Source of the DNA: Candidatus Poribacteria bacterium
GTDB lineage: Bacteria > Poribacteria > WGA-4E > WGA-3G
Direction: 5' to 3'
NCBI GenBank assembly: GCA_028820635.1
Contig: JAPPIG010000084.1
Span: 248,001-312,000 of the forward strand
Length of the DNA stretch: 64,000 nt
Position numbers and translations under genes: made by a program. Below the pieces are notes generated by a model. It did no database searches. It saw nothing but the letters and a program-made list of their open reading frames with translations, and had not been told where the DNA came from. Below, one piece after another: positions 47,101 to 55,321 of the stretch (position 1 is the first letter of the stretch; each line of letters starts with the position of its first letter).

Positions 47101-47330
47101 AGGCAAAGAAATACGCACAAAAAGGCATAGACGCAAATGCTTATTCATGGCGTTCACATTACATACTCGGCAGAGTATATCACGCTACGAATCAACCCGA
47201 AAAACTACATGAACACTACACAAACGCCCTAAAATACATTGATCAAGCCATACCTTTTACCCAAAATCCAACAGACTTACAATTTGCTAAAGAAGCTATT
47301 CAAAATGAACTTGAACAGATAAAAAAATAG
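44115..47330 (+). CDS. Membrane-anchored spermidine-synthase-like protein with MFS-type helices and TPR repeats
   Basis: About 1,071 residues. Two sets of hydrophobic helices (about 5-210 and 250-490) share the repeated pattern GASALIYEVIWMRQLTLVFGS / GFCALAYEVLWTRILVFFLGS. A spermidine-synthase/methyltransferase fold follows (about 540-760): VVGFGMGLTSHSITQHGVQVDAIEL, with YDMISTGIIHP where polyamine synthases have an Asp, so true polyamine synthesis is doubtful. The C-terminus (about 860-1070) has TPR repeats. The start is an ATG at 44115; an in-frame TTG at 44097 is less likely. Cellular role unknown. Confidence 0.88.
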   Translation: MRHIKLLVWLIFILSGASALIYEVIWMRQLTLVFGSTVFATSTVLTAFMAGLALGSYYFGRKIDESKLSPLKLYAFLEVGIGGFCIIWPLLLSVLTALYVLIYRNITSEFYTLSLIRFVLTFGILLIPSTLMGGTLPVLTRFFVKRLEQLGTNIGILYALNTFGAVIGTVAAGFFLIEAMGITWSLRVAIAINLGVALVALVLAQHAHKIEEGDEEEKLIGQAASETDEQAAQPPQVAIPGIGKQERQLVLCAIGISGFCALAYEVLWTRILVFFLGSTTYAFATMLAAFLFGIALGSMILARWVDRIKQPVTTFGIVQLGIGLFALALMPAFERLYGMTYALQSTFGGSRFWTFFSCFVVMSLPTFLMGASFPLVTKIYTGNARQLGRSIGNVYAINTVGSILGAFCAGFVLIPLLGIRPSIVLTVALNTGIGCLLVLKGLRASEGAEIGETETRSGAKSVFQGIGIAVPILNIGLAVILLLTLSQPLFLKSTIYKTQRPGDEVVDYKEEIDATVTTLKDDEGVFRLYVDANQAADASRWDSPSHRVIAHLPLLLHPNPKRALVVGFGMGLTSHSITQHGVQVDAIELSKGVISAAHKHFKHINGNIFENRLFNYKVNDGRNHILMTQTKYDMISTGIIHPLVSAGSSNIYTEDFYKLCSRILTEDGVMCQWVPLHRLPEAHYKMIVRTFQHVFPKTTLWYKYTPDFVILIGTHKRLSIDYEDFMARSQIPSIREGLAADDLDGMSLLDSFMMGPEAVREYAGVGPIHTDDRPRLEFFKGKDLVSSTAQNIIGMKELRQQVTPLLRNYGSTLEEQKTVRERIVTYFNATQKLILGQIAYAKAQIANPTAQLESASALMNEAVRINSQDETIRYNFGVVSGFINEGFQEELRQLEKEVQRNIKQNPDDIQGYLNLAIAYQMQGKLKEATAELEKILKRDPSRPEIYFLLGPLYEEQERYKDALRTYKRLEQLDADLPAPIFAAMAGVHLQLQNVDEAKKYAQKGIDANAYSWRSHYILGRVYHATNQPEKLHEHYTNALKYIDQAIPFTQNPTDLQFAKEAIQNELEQIKK

Positions 47331-47350
47331 GAGGAAAATACAGACCTATT

Positions 47351-49363
47351 ATGTCCCAAGAACCTTCTTTAAAACGCACCCACTACTGTGGAGGCCTGCG
47401 TTTGAGTGACGCAGGTGCCACTGCTCAACTCAATGGTTGGGTGAGACGCCGCCGTGATCACGGTGGTGTGATTTTCGTGGATTTACGCGATAGAACGGGG
47501 ATCACGCAGGTCGTCTTCGACCCACAGATTGACGAAAAAGCGCATGCACTTGCCGATGCTGTCAGAAGTGAGTTTGTCCTAAACGTTAGCGGAACAGTCC
47601 GCGAACGAGCACCAGGCGAACTTCTATTCAAAGCAGATGCAGCATTCCAAGCAGAACTTTCCAATGGAACGTCTTTGTCATCTGAATTTCGATCCCTTTT
47701 TTCGGATTTGGATAGTAAATATACACTGTCTGGTGACATTAAAATTAATGTTCGCGAGAATGATAAACGTTGGCTTCTCACCGATGTAGAAAACAATAGA
47801 ACTTATGACATAACGCGTGAAGCGGACAGTCTCAGTATCTATCAGGGAACCGTTAATCCAGAACTTGCTACAGGTGAAATTGAAGTTGCTGTCGATTCGC
47901 TGAACATCCTCAATACAGCCAAAACACCACCGTTTCCAGTAGAAGACGATATTGAGGTGGCAGAAGATATTCGGATGCGTTATCGGTTTGTTGATTTGCG
48001 CCGACCAGAGATGCAGAAAACGCTTGAAATGCGACACAAGGCAGCACTTGCAGCCCGAAACTATATGAATGAACAGGGATTTCTTGAAATAGAGACACCT
48101 ATTCTGATGAATAGCACGCCAGAAGGCGCACGTGATGTTCTCGTGCCGAGTCGTCATTATCCAGGAAGATTCTATGCATTGCCACAATCACCGCAACAGT
48201 TCAAGCAAATTCTGATGATGAGCGGGGTTGACCGTTATTTTCAGATTGCACGTTGTTTCCGTGATGAGGATACTCGCGCAGATAGACAACTTGAGTTTAC
48301 GCAACTTGATATAGAGATGTCCTTCGCAGGTGTAGACGATGTGCTTGAGGTAACCGAAGGTCTGATGAAACGGATATTTGAGGATGCGGGCGAAATCCCT
48401 GTCCAAACGCCTTTTTTACGACTACCATACTATGAATCGATGGCACGGTTCGGCAATGATAAACCGGACACGCGATTCGGTATGGAACTGACGGACCTCT
48501 CCGATGTGATGGCAGACTGTGATTTTCAGGTATTTACACGCGCACTTTCTACTGGTGGACAGGTGAAAGGCATCGCTGTTCCCGGAGGTGCAGATTTTTC
48601 AAGGAAAGATATTGACGACTTAACAGGGTTCGTTGCGACTTACCGCGCAAAAGGATTAGCTTGGGTTAAGGTTACGGAAGACGAATTTTCATCCGGTATT
48701 GTCAAATTTTTCAAGACTGAACAACTTGAAACGGCACAAGAGAGAACGGGTGCAAAATCCGGTGACATCATGTTTTTTGTTGCCGACCGATCAAAAGTTG
48801 TCGCAGATGCACTCGGCAATCTTCGCTTACATCTTGGTCGCAAACTTAACATGATTGACGAAACTCAATACAACTTCTTGTGGATCGTAGATTACCCGCT
48901 GTTTGAGTGGAATGAAGAAGCGAACAGGTACGAACCGTTTCATCACTTGTTCACCGGTGCAACAGAAGAGACACTACCTTTATTAGATACGGACCCAGGT
49001 AAAGTTCAGAGTCAGCACTACGATCTGGTGTGTAACGGGTACGAAATCTGTAGCGGGAGTGTCAGAATACATCAATGGGATATTCAGCAGAAGATTTTTG
49101 ATATTTTAAATATCAAACCCGAAGACGTTAAAAATCGGTTCGGTTATTTCATTGATGCTCTGGAATATGGCACGCCACCACACGCCGGTATCGCACCTGG
49201 GCTTGACCGTATCGTGATGTTAATGCGAAACGAGGAGAACATCCGCGAGGTAATAGCGTTTCCAAAATCTCAACAAGGACTTTGTCCACTTACCCATGCC
49301 CCATCTAATGTGACGGAGGAACAATTAGAAGAATTGTCAATTCGCGTAGATATTGACATATAA
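47351..49363 (+). CDS. aspS: Aspartyl-tRNA synthetase with an extra inserted segment
   Basis: 670 residues against about 590 normally. The OB anticodon-binding domain, class II motifs (RCFRDEDTRADRQLEFTQLD; GLDRIVMLM near the end) and the GAD insertion domain are all normal. An additional stretch of about 77 residues (90-166; DNA about 47618-47848) sits between GTVRERAPG and TVNPELATGEIEV, where other enzymes have direct continuity. The insert is in frame and the rest is intact, so the enzyme should charge tRNA-Asp (or also Asn in a non-discriminating form). GGAGG lies 16 bases before the ATG, unusually far. Confidence 0.95.
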   Translation: MSQEPSLKRTHYCGGLRLSDAGATAQLNGWVRRRRDHGGVIFVDLRDRTGITQVVFDPQIDEKAHALADAVRSEFVLNVSGTVRERAPGELLFKADAAFQAELSNGTSLSSEFRSLFSDLDSKYTLSGDIKINVRENDKRWLLTDVENNRTYDITREADSLSIYQGTVNPELATGEIEVAVDSLNILNTAKTPPFPVEDDIEVAEDIRMRYRFVDLRRPEMQKTLEMRHKAALAARNYMNEQGFLEIETPILMNSTPEGARDVLVPSRHYPGRFYALPQSPQQFKQILMMSGVDRYFQIARCFRDEDTRADRQLEFTQLDIEMSFAGVDDVLEVTEGLMKRIFEDAGEIPVQTPFLRLPYYESMARFGNDKPDTRFGMELTDLSDVMADCDFQVFTRALSTGGQVKGIAVPGGADFSRKDIDDLTGFVATYRAKGLAWVKVTEDEFSSGIVKFFKTEQLETAQERTGAKSGDIMFFVADRSKVVADALGNLRLHLGRKLNMIDETQYNFLWIVDYPLFEWNEEANRYEPFHHLFTGATEETLPLLDTDPGKVQSQHYDLVCNGYEICSGSVRIHQWDIQQKIFDILNIKPEDVKNRFGYFIDALEYGTPPHAGIAPGLDRIVMLMRNEENIREVIAFPKSQQGLCPLTHAPSNVTEEQLEELSIRVDIDI

Positions 49364-49426
49364 GAGCAAGTAGTGATTAACATTTATTTATTGTTCATTT
49401 TATCAATCCTGTAACAAAATCAATAC

Positions 49427-49446
49427 GTAGGAAATATTCTACCTAC
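49427..49446. repeat. Minimal GTAGG...CCTAC palindrome
   Basis: GTAGG (49427-49431) and CCTAC (49442-49446) with a 10-base loop, just before the ribosome site of the symporter gene. Possibly a degenerate member of the dispersed family; the stem is short. Confidence 0.4.
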
Positions 49447-49461
49447 AAAAGGAAATTTACT

Positions 49462-51054
49462 ATGAGTAGTAACGGGAATACAGAAAGCAACTTTGGACTT
49501 CTTATTGGCATAGTCATCGCTATTGTTGTCGGTGCAATTGTCGGAGGGTTCTTTCCAGAGTTTGCTAAACATACCCATATTTTAGGTGACATATTCTTGA
49601 CCTTACTGAAAATGGTTGTAGTGCCCCTTGTCATATTTTCAATGGTCGTAGGAATCACAAACTTGGGTGATATCCGCAACCTCGGTTCCATTGGGGGACG
49701 CACCGTCCTCTATTATATGGCAACGACTGCCATTTCTGTCATCATTGGGATGATTCTTGTCAACATCATTGCCCCAGGAAAAGGGATTGAGTTATCAAAA
49801 GAAGGGGACAAATATCCTCAACTTTCTTATACATTGAGTGGCGAGAATAATCTCACTGTAACTTTACCAGAAGGACAAATTAAAGAAGACTATTCCGATA
49901 AATTTATAATCACACTTGTTGACCAAAACTTGGTAGGGGAAATAGAATCTATTGAAGGCAATCAAGTGACTGTGGCAAATTGGCAAGACTTGTCCGGTGA
50001 AATTGACTACATCATCACAAAAACTGGCAAGACTTTGATGATTGCAGAAAATCAATTTACCGATCTGAAAGTTGAACAATCTGGTACGGGTGTTGCAATT
50101 TCACTACCAATTGCTTCAGAGGTTGAAGGCAAACAAGAACGGACTATGGCGCAGACCATTATGGAAGTCTTTTTGGGTAACAAAGAAACTGATAAACAGG
50201 GCATGATTCCATCAAATATCTTTAAGGCAATGGCGAATATGGATATTCTGCCGCTTATCTTTTTCTCACTCATCATGGGTGCTGCTTTGTCAGTAATTGG
50301 AGATGCAGGTAAACCCGCAATTGCTATCTTCAACGCATTTAATGAAGCTGTGATGCAGATTGTCAACTGGATTATGCTCCTTGCACCGGTAGGTATTTTT
50401 GGATTAATTGCAGGCAGAATAGGTGAAGCAGAAGGTTTCGCTAAATTCTTACCAGAATTAGCAGCTGTTGGTAAATACAGTATGACAGTGGTCTTAGCAC
50501 TCGGTTTCCACGGTCTTGTTGTCCTACCAACCTTGCTATTCCTATTAGGACGACGGAATCCAATTGGATATGCGAAAGGAATGGGAACAGCATTATTAAA
50601 TGCTTTCTCTACTGCAAGTTCAAGTGCCACGTTACCTTTAACAATGGAAAATGTTGAAGAACAAAACGGAATCTCTAATCGCACAGCAAGTTTCGTGTTG
50701 CCGTTAGGTGCTACAATTAATATGGATGGCACAGCACTTTATGAAGCTGTTGCTGTTATGTTTATTGCACAAGTATATGGAATAACAATGGGACCAGCAG
50801 AACAACTCATTATTGTCCTGACTGCAACACTCGCGGCAATAGGGGCAGCGGGGATACCTGAAGCAGGTCTCGTTACGATGGTAATCGTCCTAAAGGCAGT
50901 TGGTTTGCCGATTGAAGGGGTTGCGTTGATACTCTCAATTGATTGGCTTCTTGATAGATTCCGCACTACCGTTAACGTTTGGGGTGACAGTGTGGGTGCA
51001 GGTATCATTGAAACTTATGAATCTGGCGATTCTGCTGAAGTTCCAGCAACTTAA
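49462..51054 (+). CDS. Sodium:dicarboxylate (DAACS/GltP-type) symporter with a large extracytoplasmic insert
   Basis: 530 residues against about 420 usually. Family motifs are intact: LLKMVVVPLVIFSMV (near 50), the serine-rich AFSTASSSATLPLT, NMDGTALYEAV and GAAGIPEAGLVTMV, plus the last helices with the substrate-binding WLLDRFRTTVNVWGD. Between APGKG (residue 107) and EVFLGN...IPSNIFKAM (about 235) there is a soluble, beta-rich segment of roughly 115 residues where GltPh has a short loop. Likely substrate: glutamate, aspartate or a C4-dicarboxylate with Na+ or H+. AAGGAA precedes the ATG. Confidence 0.92.
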   Translation: MSSNGNTESNFGLLIGIVIAIVVGAIVGGFFPEFAKHTHILGDIFLTLLKMVVVPLVIFSMVVGITNLGDIRNLGSIGGRTVLYYMATTAISVIIGMILVNIIAPGKGIELSKEGDKYPQLSYTLSGENNLTVTLPEGQIKEDYSDKFIITLVDQNLVGEIESIEGNQVTVANWQDLSGEIDYIITKTGKTLMIAENQFTDLKVEQSGTGVAISLPIASEVEGKQERTMAQTIMEVFLGNKETDKQGMIPSNIFKAMANMDILPLIFFSLIMGAALSVIGDAGKPAIAIFNAFNEAVMQIVNWIMLLAPVGIFGLIAGRIGEAEGFAKFLPELAAVGKYSMTVVLALGFHGLVVLPTLLFLLGRRNPIGYAKGMGTALLNAFSTASSSATLPLTMENVEEQNGISNRTASFVLPLGATINMDGTALYEAVAVMFIAQVYGITMGPAEQLIIVLTATLAAIGAAGIPEAGLVTMVIVLKAVGLPIEGVALILSIDWLLDRFRTTVNVWGDSVGAGIIETYESGDSAEVPAT

Positions 51055-51400
51055 GTTTAACGTGGGTTTAGATAAGGTTAGGTTGAACGTAGTGAGACCG
51101 ATATTGGTAATTTAGGGTTCTGCAAGCCTGGGTAGGCGCGTTTACAAAACGCGCCTACCATTGAATTGGATGTCCAAAATTGACGCCTATAGATTGGGCG
51201 TAGTGAAACCTAACAAGTGTCATAAGCGTATTTATTAGCACAAATTTACTACAACTATAGTTGACCTTGCGTTAATTTACTCTGTTAAACACTTTTCAAC
51301 GTGCAATTGAAACGTTGAATCTTCCTTGTCTGTCTGCTTTGAAAACGCTCGATTCCATTAGCGCACCTACAAGAAAGACTTCAAAACATCCCTATACAAA
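51055..51400. other. 346-bp gap with repeat sequences
   Basis: Contains a perfect 13-bp hairpin (GGTAGGCGCGTTT at 51131-51143 with 51147-51159) set inside outer GTTAGGTT.../...AACCTAAC arms, so it looks like a nested member of the dispersed palindrome family and may terminate the symporter transcript. The remaining 190 bases up to 51400 hold nothing I can identify. Confidence 0.7.
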
Positions 51401-53803
51401 ATGAACTCCCAAAATGACATAACCCCACAACAATCAGGCATTTCTGGTGAGACAGTTCTTGCCATCATTAGTGTCGCACTTGCTGCTTTATGGATAGCAT
51501 TTGCCTTCTACCACGGTACGAGTCCCGATGCAAATGGAAATCGGATACTGTTATTGCATCCGCTTGTTCCCATCGCGCTGATTGCGTTGCTCATCCGCAT
51601 TTACCGATGGGTCGGCATTAAATTTGTTGTCCATCTTGAAATTATCATGATTGGTCTCTGGCTGTTTGTCAGGATGCTTGGGGTCTTGATGCCTTTCATC
51701 CTCGGTTTCGGATTTGCCTATCTCTTTAGGTTTCTGTGGCGCGCACTCCCATTCAAAAAGTATTATCAACGTGCGATTGCAACTGTCTTGATCGTTCTTG
51801 TTTGCAGTGGTGTGTTAATTTTTACTGGCATAGGCGTTGGTAATCAAGTAGGTCAGATGGCGAAAGGGTTGCAAAAATTCTATCATGAATCTTTGCTGCC
51901 ATTTGTCGTAGGGGAAAAATTCACAGCATTAACATTTGATATATCTGGAGAAGCTCAAACACTCTACCTTGCGACAGATCACGGAATCTACTTTTACAAC
52001 ATTGTGATGGATCCAGAAACGAAAAAAAAGAAAATCGAAGATAGAAAAGGAATAACAAACGGTGAAATAATTGGAAAGAAAATTCGCGCGATCTCCGTGA
52101 ATAATGGCTATATCTATGCTGGCACTGATTCTGGGATTTATAGATGTAGTAAAGAAATTGTACAGGTAGTCGCTGGAAAGAAGATGGATTTACCTGAATC
52201 TACCGCGCGCATAGGATTTCTAAGAAAAGTTTGGCATGTTATAATAGGAAAGAAAGAAGAATCAGTAATTGCATTATCCGAAGAATTAGAATGGACAAAA
52301 ATTGATGCAAACATATTTGATACACGGTCTGTTCAAGCTATCAACACACCTTCTTGGAATTCAAATATAATTTACGTAGGAACAAATGAAGGGCTATTTT
52401 TTAGTGATGATTCTGGGGAAACATGGGATGACGAAAAGAGTGACAAGATTGCTGGGAGTTCAATTGTTCACATCACTTCTATTGAAAAATATAAAGGCGC
52501 AAGCGATGATGTTCCGAAGTATTTCGCGCGTAAAGACATCCCGATGTATATCGCAAGTATTGCAAAGACTGTTCAGACTACTTCTCAACCGGAACAAGAA
52601 GGTGAAATAAACACCGATGATTACCAGAATGCTGCAGATCAGGAAAGTCTTGAACAACAGATATCTATTGAGCAAAACACAAGTTCCAAAAAACCAAAGG
52701 ATCCTGACAAAATAAGGACTGTTGTTCACAAGCGGACGAATCCTTCCGACCAGTGGAAAGAACTTCGTTTTGACAAAGAAGTGCCACAAATTAATGTACT
52801 TGTAGCAACGGATAATAAATCGGAAGAACTTTGTGCAGGGACTGTGAATGGGATATACTGTTGGTACGATCATAAAAATTGGAAAGAAATGAAGGACGCT
52901 GTTAGTTTACCACAATCAATCTCTCTGTTAGCTTCCGCACCTTCAGGATTATATGCTGGCAATGAGAGCGTAATCCACTACAGGCCTAAAGAAACAAAGA
53001 CTTGGAAAAGTTTAATTGTAAAAGAAAACGGTATTTTAGCATATAGAGATGAACCAATTGTAAAACAGTTTCAGGAATATCTTACGGAGAGAATCCCTGG
53101 CTGGACAGCCGGCGGCGGTGCTTTTGTTAAGTGGTTGTCCGGATTAGCCGGTTCCATCGCGTTTCAGTTTGGAGGTCTCCTCGCCACAGTGTTCCTTGCA
53201 TTCATAGTTTTTGTTTATGCAAGCCAAGGATTTGACAAATATTTTCGTGGTTTCATCGGTTTAGTTCCTGAAAAGCATCGCGAAATTGCTATGGCATACC
53301 TACGCGAGATTGATAGGAATATGCATCAATTTCTCAAAGGGCAATTCACTGTGATCGTAATTATTTCTATTATTTCTTGTATCGTCTATCGCATTATTGG
53401 GGTGCCTTTCGCTCTGCTTGTTGGCATATTAGCGGGACTATGTAATGCTATTCCTACGTTCGGTCCCTTCATTGGGGGCGGATTCGCATATATTGCAATG
53501 TTGATGGGACTCGCAGCAGGTGAATTCAGTCTTACTATCGGTTTTCTTGTCCGTTGTGTTTTTGTGTTAGGGGCAATCCTCGGTATTCAGACTATTGACA
53601 ATTCCCTTATTTCTCCGAATGTGATGAGTAATGCTGTTGATGTTGATCCGTTGCTCATTATGTTTGCCGTTATTGTTGGTGCTTCTATTCTCGGTTTTTG
53701 GGGCGTCCTACTGGCAATTCCGATTATTGTTGTGATAAAATCTATCGTTGCCGTTTCAAAATCTGCCGCAAATGGGGCGGACGCGTCACCTGCACAGGAG
53801 TAA
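51401..53803 (+). CDS. AI-2E-family transporter with an inserted beta-propeller-like domain
   Basis: 800 residues against about 360 for the family. Membrane helices at roughly 15-35, 55-67, 85-110 and 125-145, then the C-terminal block from about 580 with FKGQFTVIVIISIISC, CNAIPTFGPFIGGG, LISPNVMSNAVDVDPLLIMFAVIVGASILGFWGVLLAIP, all typical AI-2E. Residues about 168-550 form a soluble insert with repeated YxxTxxGIYxxx strands (YLATDHGIYFYN, YAGTDSGIYRCS, YVGTNEGLFFSDDSGETW, CAGTVNGIYCWYD), like sortilin/BNR propeller blades. Its position between helices suggests it is extracytoplasmic. No ribosome site is obvious. Family members export autoinducer-2-like or other small molecules, or act as Na+/H+ antiporters. 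Confidence 0.88.
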   Translation: MNSQNDITPQQSGISGETVLAIISVALAALWIAFAFYHGTSPDANGNRILLLHPLVPIALIALLIRIYRWVGIKFVVHLEIIMIGLWLFVRMLGVLMPFILGFGFAYLFRFLWRALPFKKYYQRAIATVLIVLVCSGVLIFTGIGVGNQVGQMAKGLQKFYHESLLPFVVGEKFTALTFDISGEAQTLYLATDHGIYFYNIVMDPETKKKKIEDRKGITNGEIIGKKIRAISVNNGYIYAGTDSGIYRCSKEIVQVVAGKKMDLPESTARIGFLRKVWHVIIGKKEESVIALSEELEWTKIDANIFDTRSVQAINTPSWNSNIIYVGTNEGLFFSDDSGETWDDEKSDKIAGSSIVHITSIEKYKGASDDVPKYFARKDIPMYIASIAKTVQTTSQPEQEGEINTDDYQNAADQESLEQQISIEQNTSSKKPKDPDKIRTVVHKRTNPSDQWKELRFDKEVPQINVLVATDNKSEELCAGTVNGIYCWYDHKNWKEMKDAVSLPQSISLLASAPSGLYAGNESVIHYRPKETKTWKSLIVKENGILAYRDEPIVKQFQEYLTERIPGWTAGGGAFVKWLSGLAGSIAFQFGGLLATVFLAFIVFVYASQGFDKYFRGFIGLVPEKHREIAMAYLREIDRNMHQFLKGQFTVIVIISIISCIVYRIIGVPFALLVGILAGLCNAIPTFGPFIGGGFAYIAMLMGLAAGEFSLTIGFLVRCVFVLGAILGIQTIDNSLISPNVMSNAVDVDPLLIMFAVIVGASILGFWGVLLAIPIIVVIKSIVAVSKSAANGADASPAQE

Positions 53804-53808
53804 CTCTA

Positions 53809-55155
53809 ATGCAAAATCAACTTCCTATTGTCGCTATTGTTGGCAGACCCAATGTAGGGAAATCATCCCTCTTTAATCGGATTACGGCAGATGCACGTCC
53901 AAGTTCTGCACATCCTAAGCAGATTGCCGTTGTCAACGATAGACCAGGTGTAACGCGCGATCGTAACTATGCAGATGTAAAGTGGGGCAAAACACCTTTT
54001 ACGATTGTTGACACAGGAGGTATGGACGTTGATCCTGATGACCCACTTATTGATAACGTTCAGCTGCAAGTTGACCATGCTTTAGCAGAGGCAACACTCG
54101 TTGTATTTGTCGTTGATGTCCGAGCTGGTGTTATGCCTCACGACATCATTGTTGCAGATAAACTGCGTGCGTCTGGAAAGCCTATTCTCCTTGTTGCCAA
54201 TAAGGCGGATAGTGTCAGTCTTGAAATGGACACAGCAGAATTCTATAGACTCGGGTTGGAAGAACCCGTTCTGACTTCCTGTGTACAAAACATAGGTGTC
54301 CGTCAACTTCTTGACCAAGTGGTGGAGATTCTTCCTGAAGTTGATGATACATCTGAAAATTCTTCCAAACCCATAAAAATGGCTATTGTTGGTCGTCCCA
54401 ACGTCGGTAAATCATCGATTCTCAATTCACTGCTTGGTGAAGAACGTATGATTGTTGACAACCGTCCTGGCACAACACGAGATGCTGTCAATATCCGATT
54501 TGTATACCAAAATATTCCTTTTGAACTTGTTGATACTGCCGGAATGCGGCGAAAATCTTCAATTAAAGATGAATTAGAATCTGAGACTGTCCAACGTGCA
54601 ATTCACAGTATCCGTCAAAGTGACATCGCTGCATTGGTATTAGATGTCACACAAGAATTAGCGCAGCAAGATAAAACAATAGCAAATTTTATTGCGCGTA
54701 ACGGGAAGGCATCCGTTTTGGTTTTAAATAAGTGGGACCTTGTTGAGAAGGATAACGCAACCCACGGTGAATTTATGTCCCAAATAGAGGCTCAAGTTCC
54801 ACAATTAGACTATGTTCCCAAAATTTTTGTCTCTGCTTTAACAGGACAACGTGTTTCAAAAGTTCTTGATCTTGCACTTGATGTTCACCGCGAGTATTGC
54901 ACCCGTATTCCGACTCCAGCGCTCAATGAACTGTTGTTAGAGTTGCGGACAGCACATCCGCCCCCGCGTGTAAAAGGCACACGCCCGGCACTGAAATATA
55001 TTACACAGATTGAGACGCAACCGCCGACATTTCTGATTTTTGGTAGAAATACGCACAGAGTCCGTCCTCCTTACACAGCGTATTTGATAAACAATATCCG
55101 TAGCGCCTTCGGATTCCACGGCACACCAATCCGTATTTTTTATCGGAGAAATTAA
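53809..55155 (+). CDS. der: Ribosome assembly GTPase Der (EngA)
   Basis: 448 residues with two tandem GTPase domains: GRPNVGKSSLF (near 11), DTGGMD and NKAD in the first; GRPNVGKSSIL (near 193), DTAGMRRKSSI and NKWDLVEK in the second. A KH-like C-terminal domain follows (PPRVKGTRPALKYITQ). Essential for 50S subunit maturation. The ATG at 53809 follows AGGAG formed at the end of the AI-2E gene, five bases past that stop, so the two are in one operon. The first G domain has a short extra loop (DARPSSAHPKQ) before switch I. Confidence 0.96.
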   Translation: MQNQLPIVAIVGRPNVGKSSLFNRITADARPSSAHPKQIAVVNDRPGVTRDRNYADVKWGKTPFTIVDTGGMDVDPDDPLIDNVQLQVDHALAEATLVVFVVDVRAGVMPHDIIVADKLRASGKPILLVANKADSVSLEMDTAEFYRLGLEEPVLTSCVQNIGVRQLLDQVVEILPEVDDTSENSSKPIKMAIVGRPNVGKSSILNSLLGEERMIVDNRPGTTRDAVNIRFVYQNIPFELVDTAGMRRKSSIKDELESETVQRAIHSIRQSDIAALVLDVTQELAQQDKTIANFIARNGKASVLVLNKWDLVEKDNATHGEFMSQIEAQVPQLDYVPKIFVSALTGQRVSKVLDLALDVHREYCTRIPTPALNELLLELRTAHPPPRVKGTRPALKYITQIETQPPTFLIFGRNTHRVRPPYTAYLINNIRSAFGFHGTPIRIFYRRN

Positions 55156-55174
55156 TTCAAATTGTCAACATATC

Positions 55175-55294
55175 TTATGTGAGGTATCCGCACCTCGCAA
55201 TTGTTCAATAAATGTAATGCGAGATTCTTGTGCCTCGCAACTGCCAAACAAGTGTAATGCGAGGTACCTGTGCCTCGCAGTTGTAATTTTAATC
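55175..55294. repeat. Three tandem 40-bp hairpin repeats
   Basis: Hairpins of the form GCGAG...CTCGC begin at 55179, 55219 and 55259, exactly 40 bases apart, inside units that share AATGCGAG and GTGCCTCGCA. The third unit loses similarity towards its end. They lie between der and the 2-hydroxyacid dehydrogenase gene. Confidence 0.88.
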
Positions 55295-55321
55295 CAAAAA
55301 TCCTAACCTACGAGGCATTTC

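Noticed and set aside
55175-55294. Possible CRISPR array.
   Set aside because: Only three units with 40-bp period, the spacer parts are themselves similar, and no cas gene is present.
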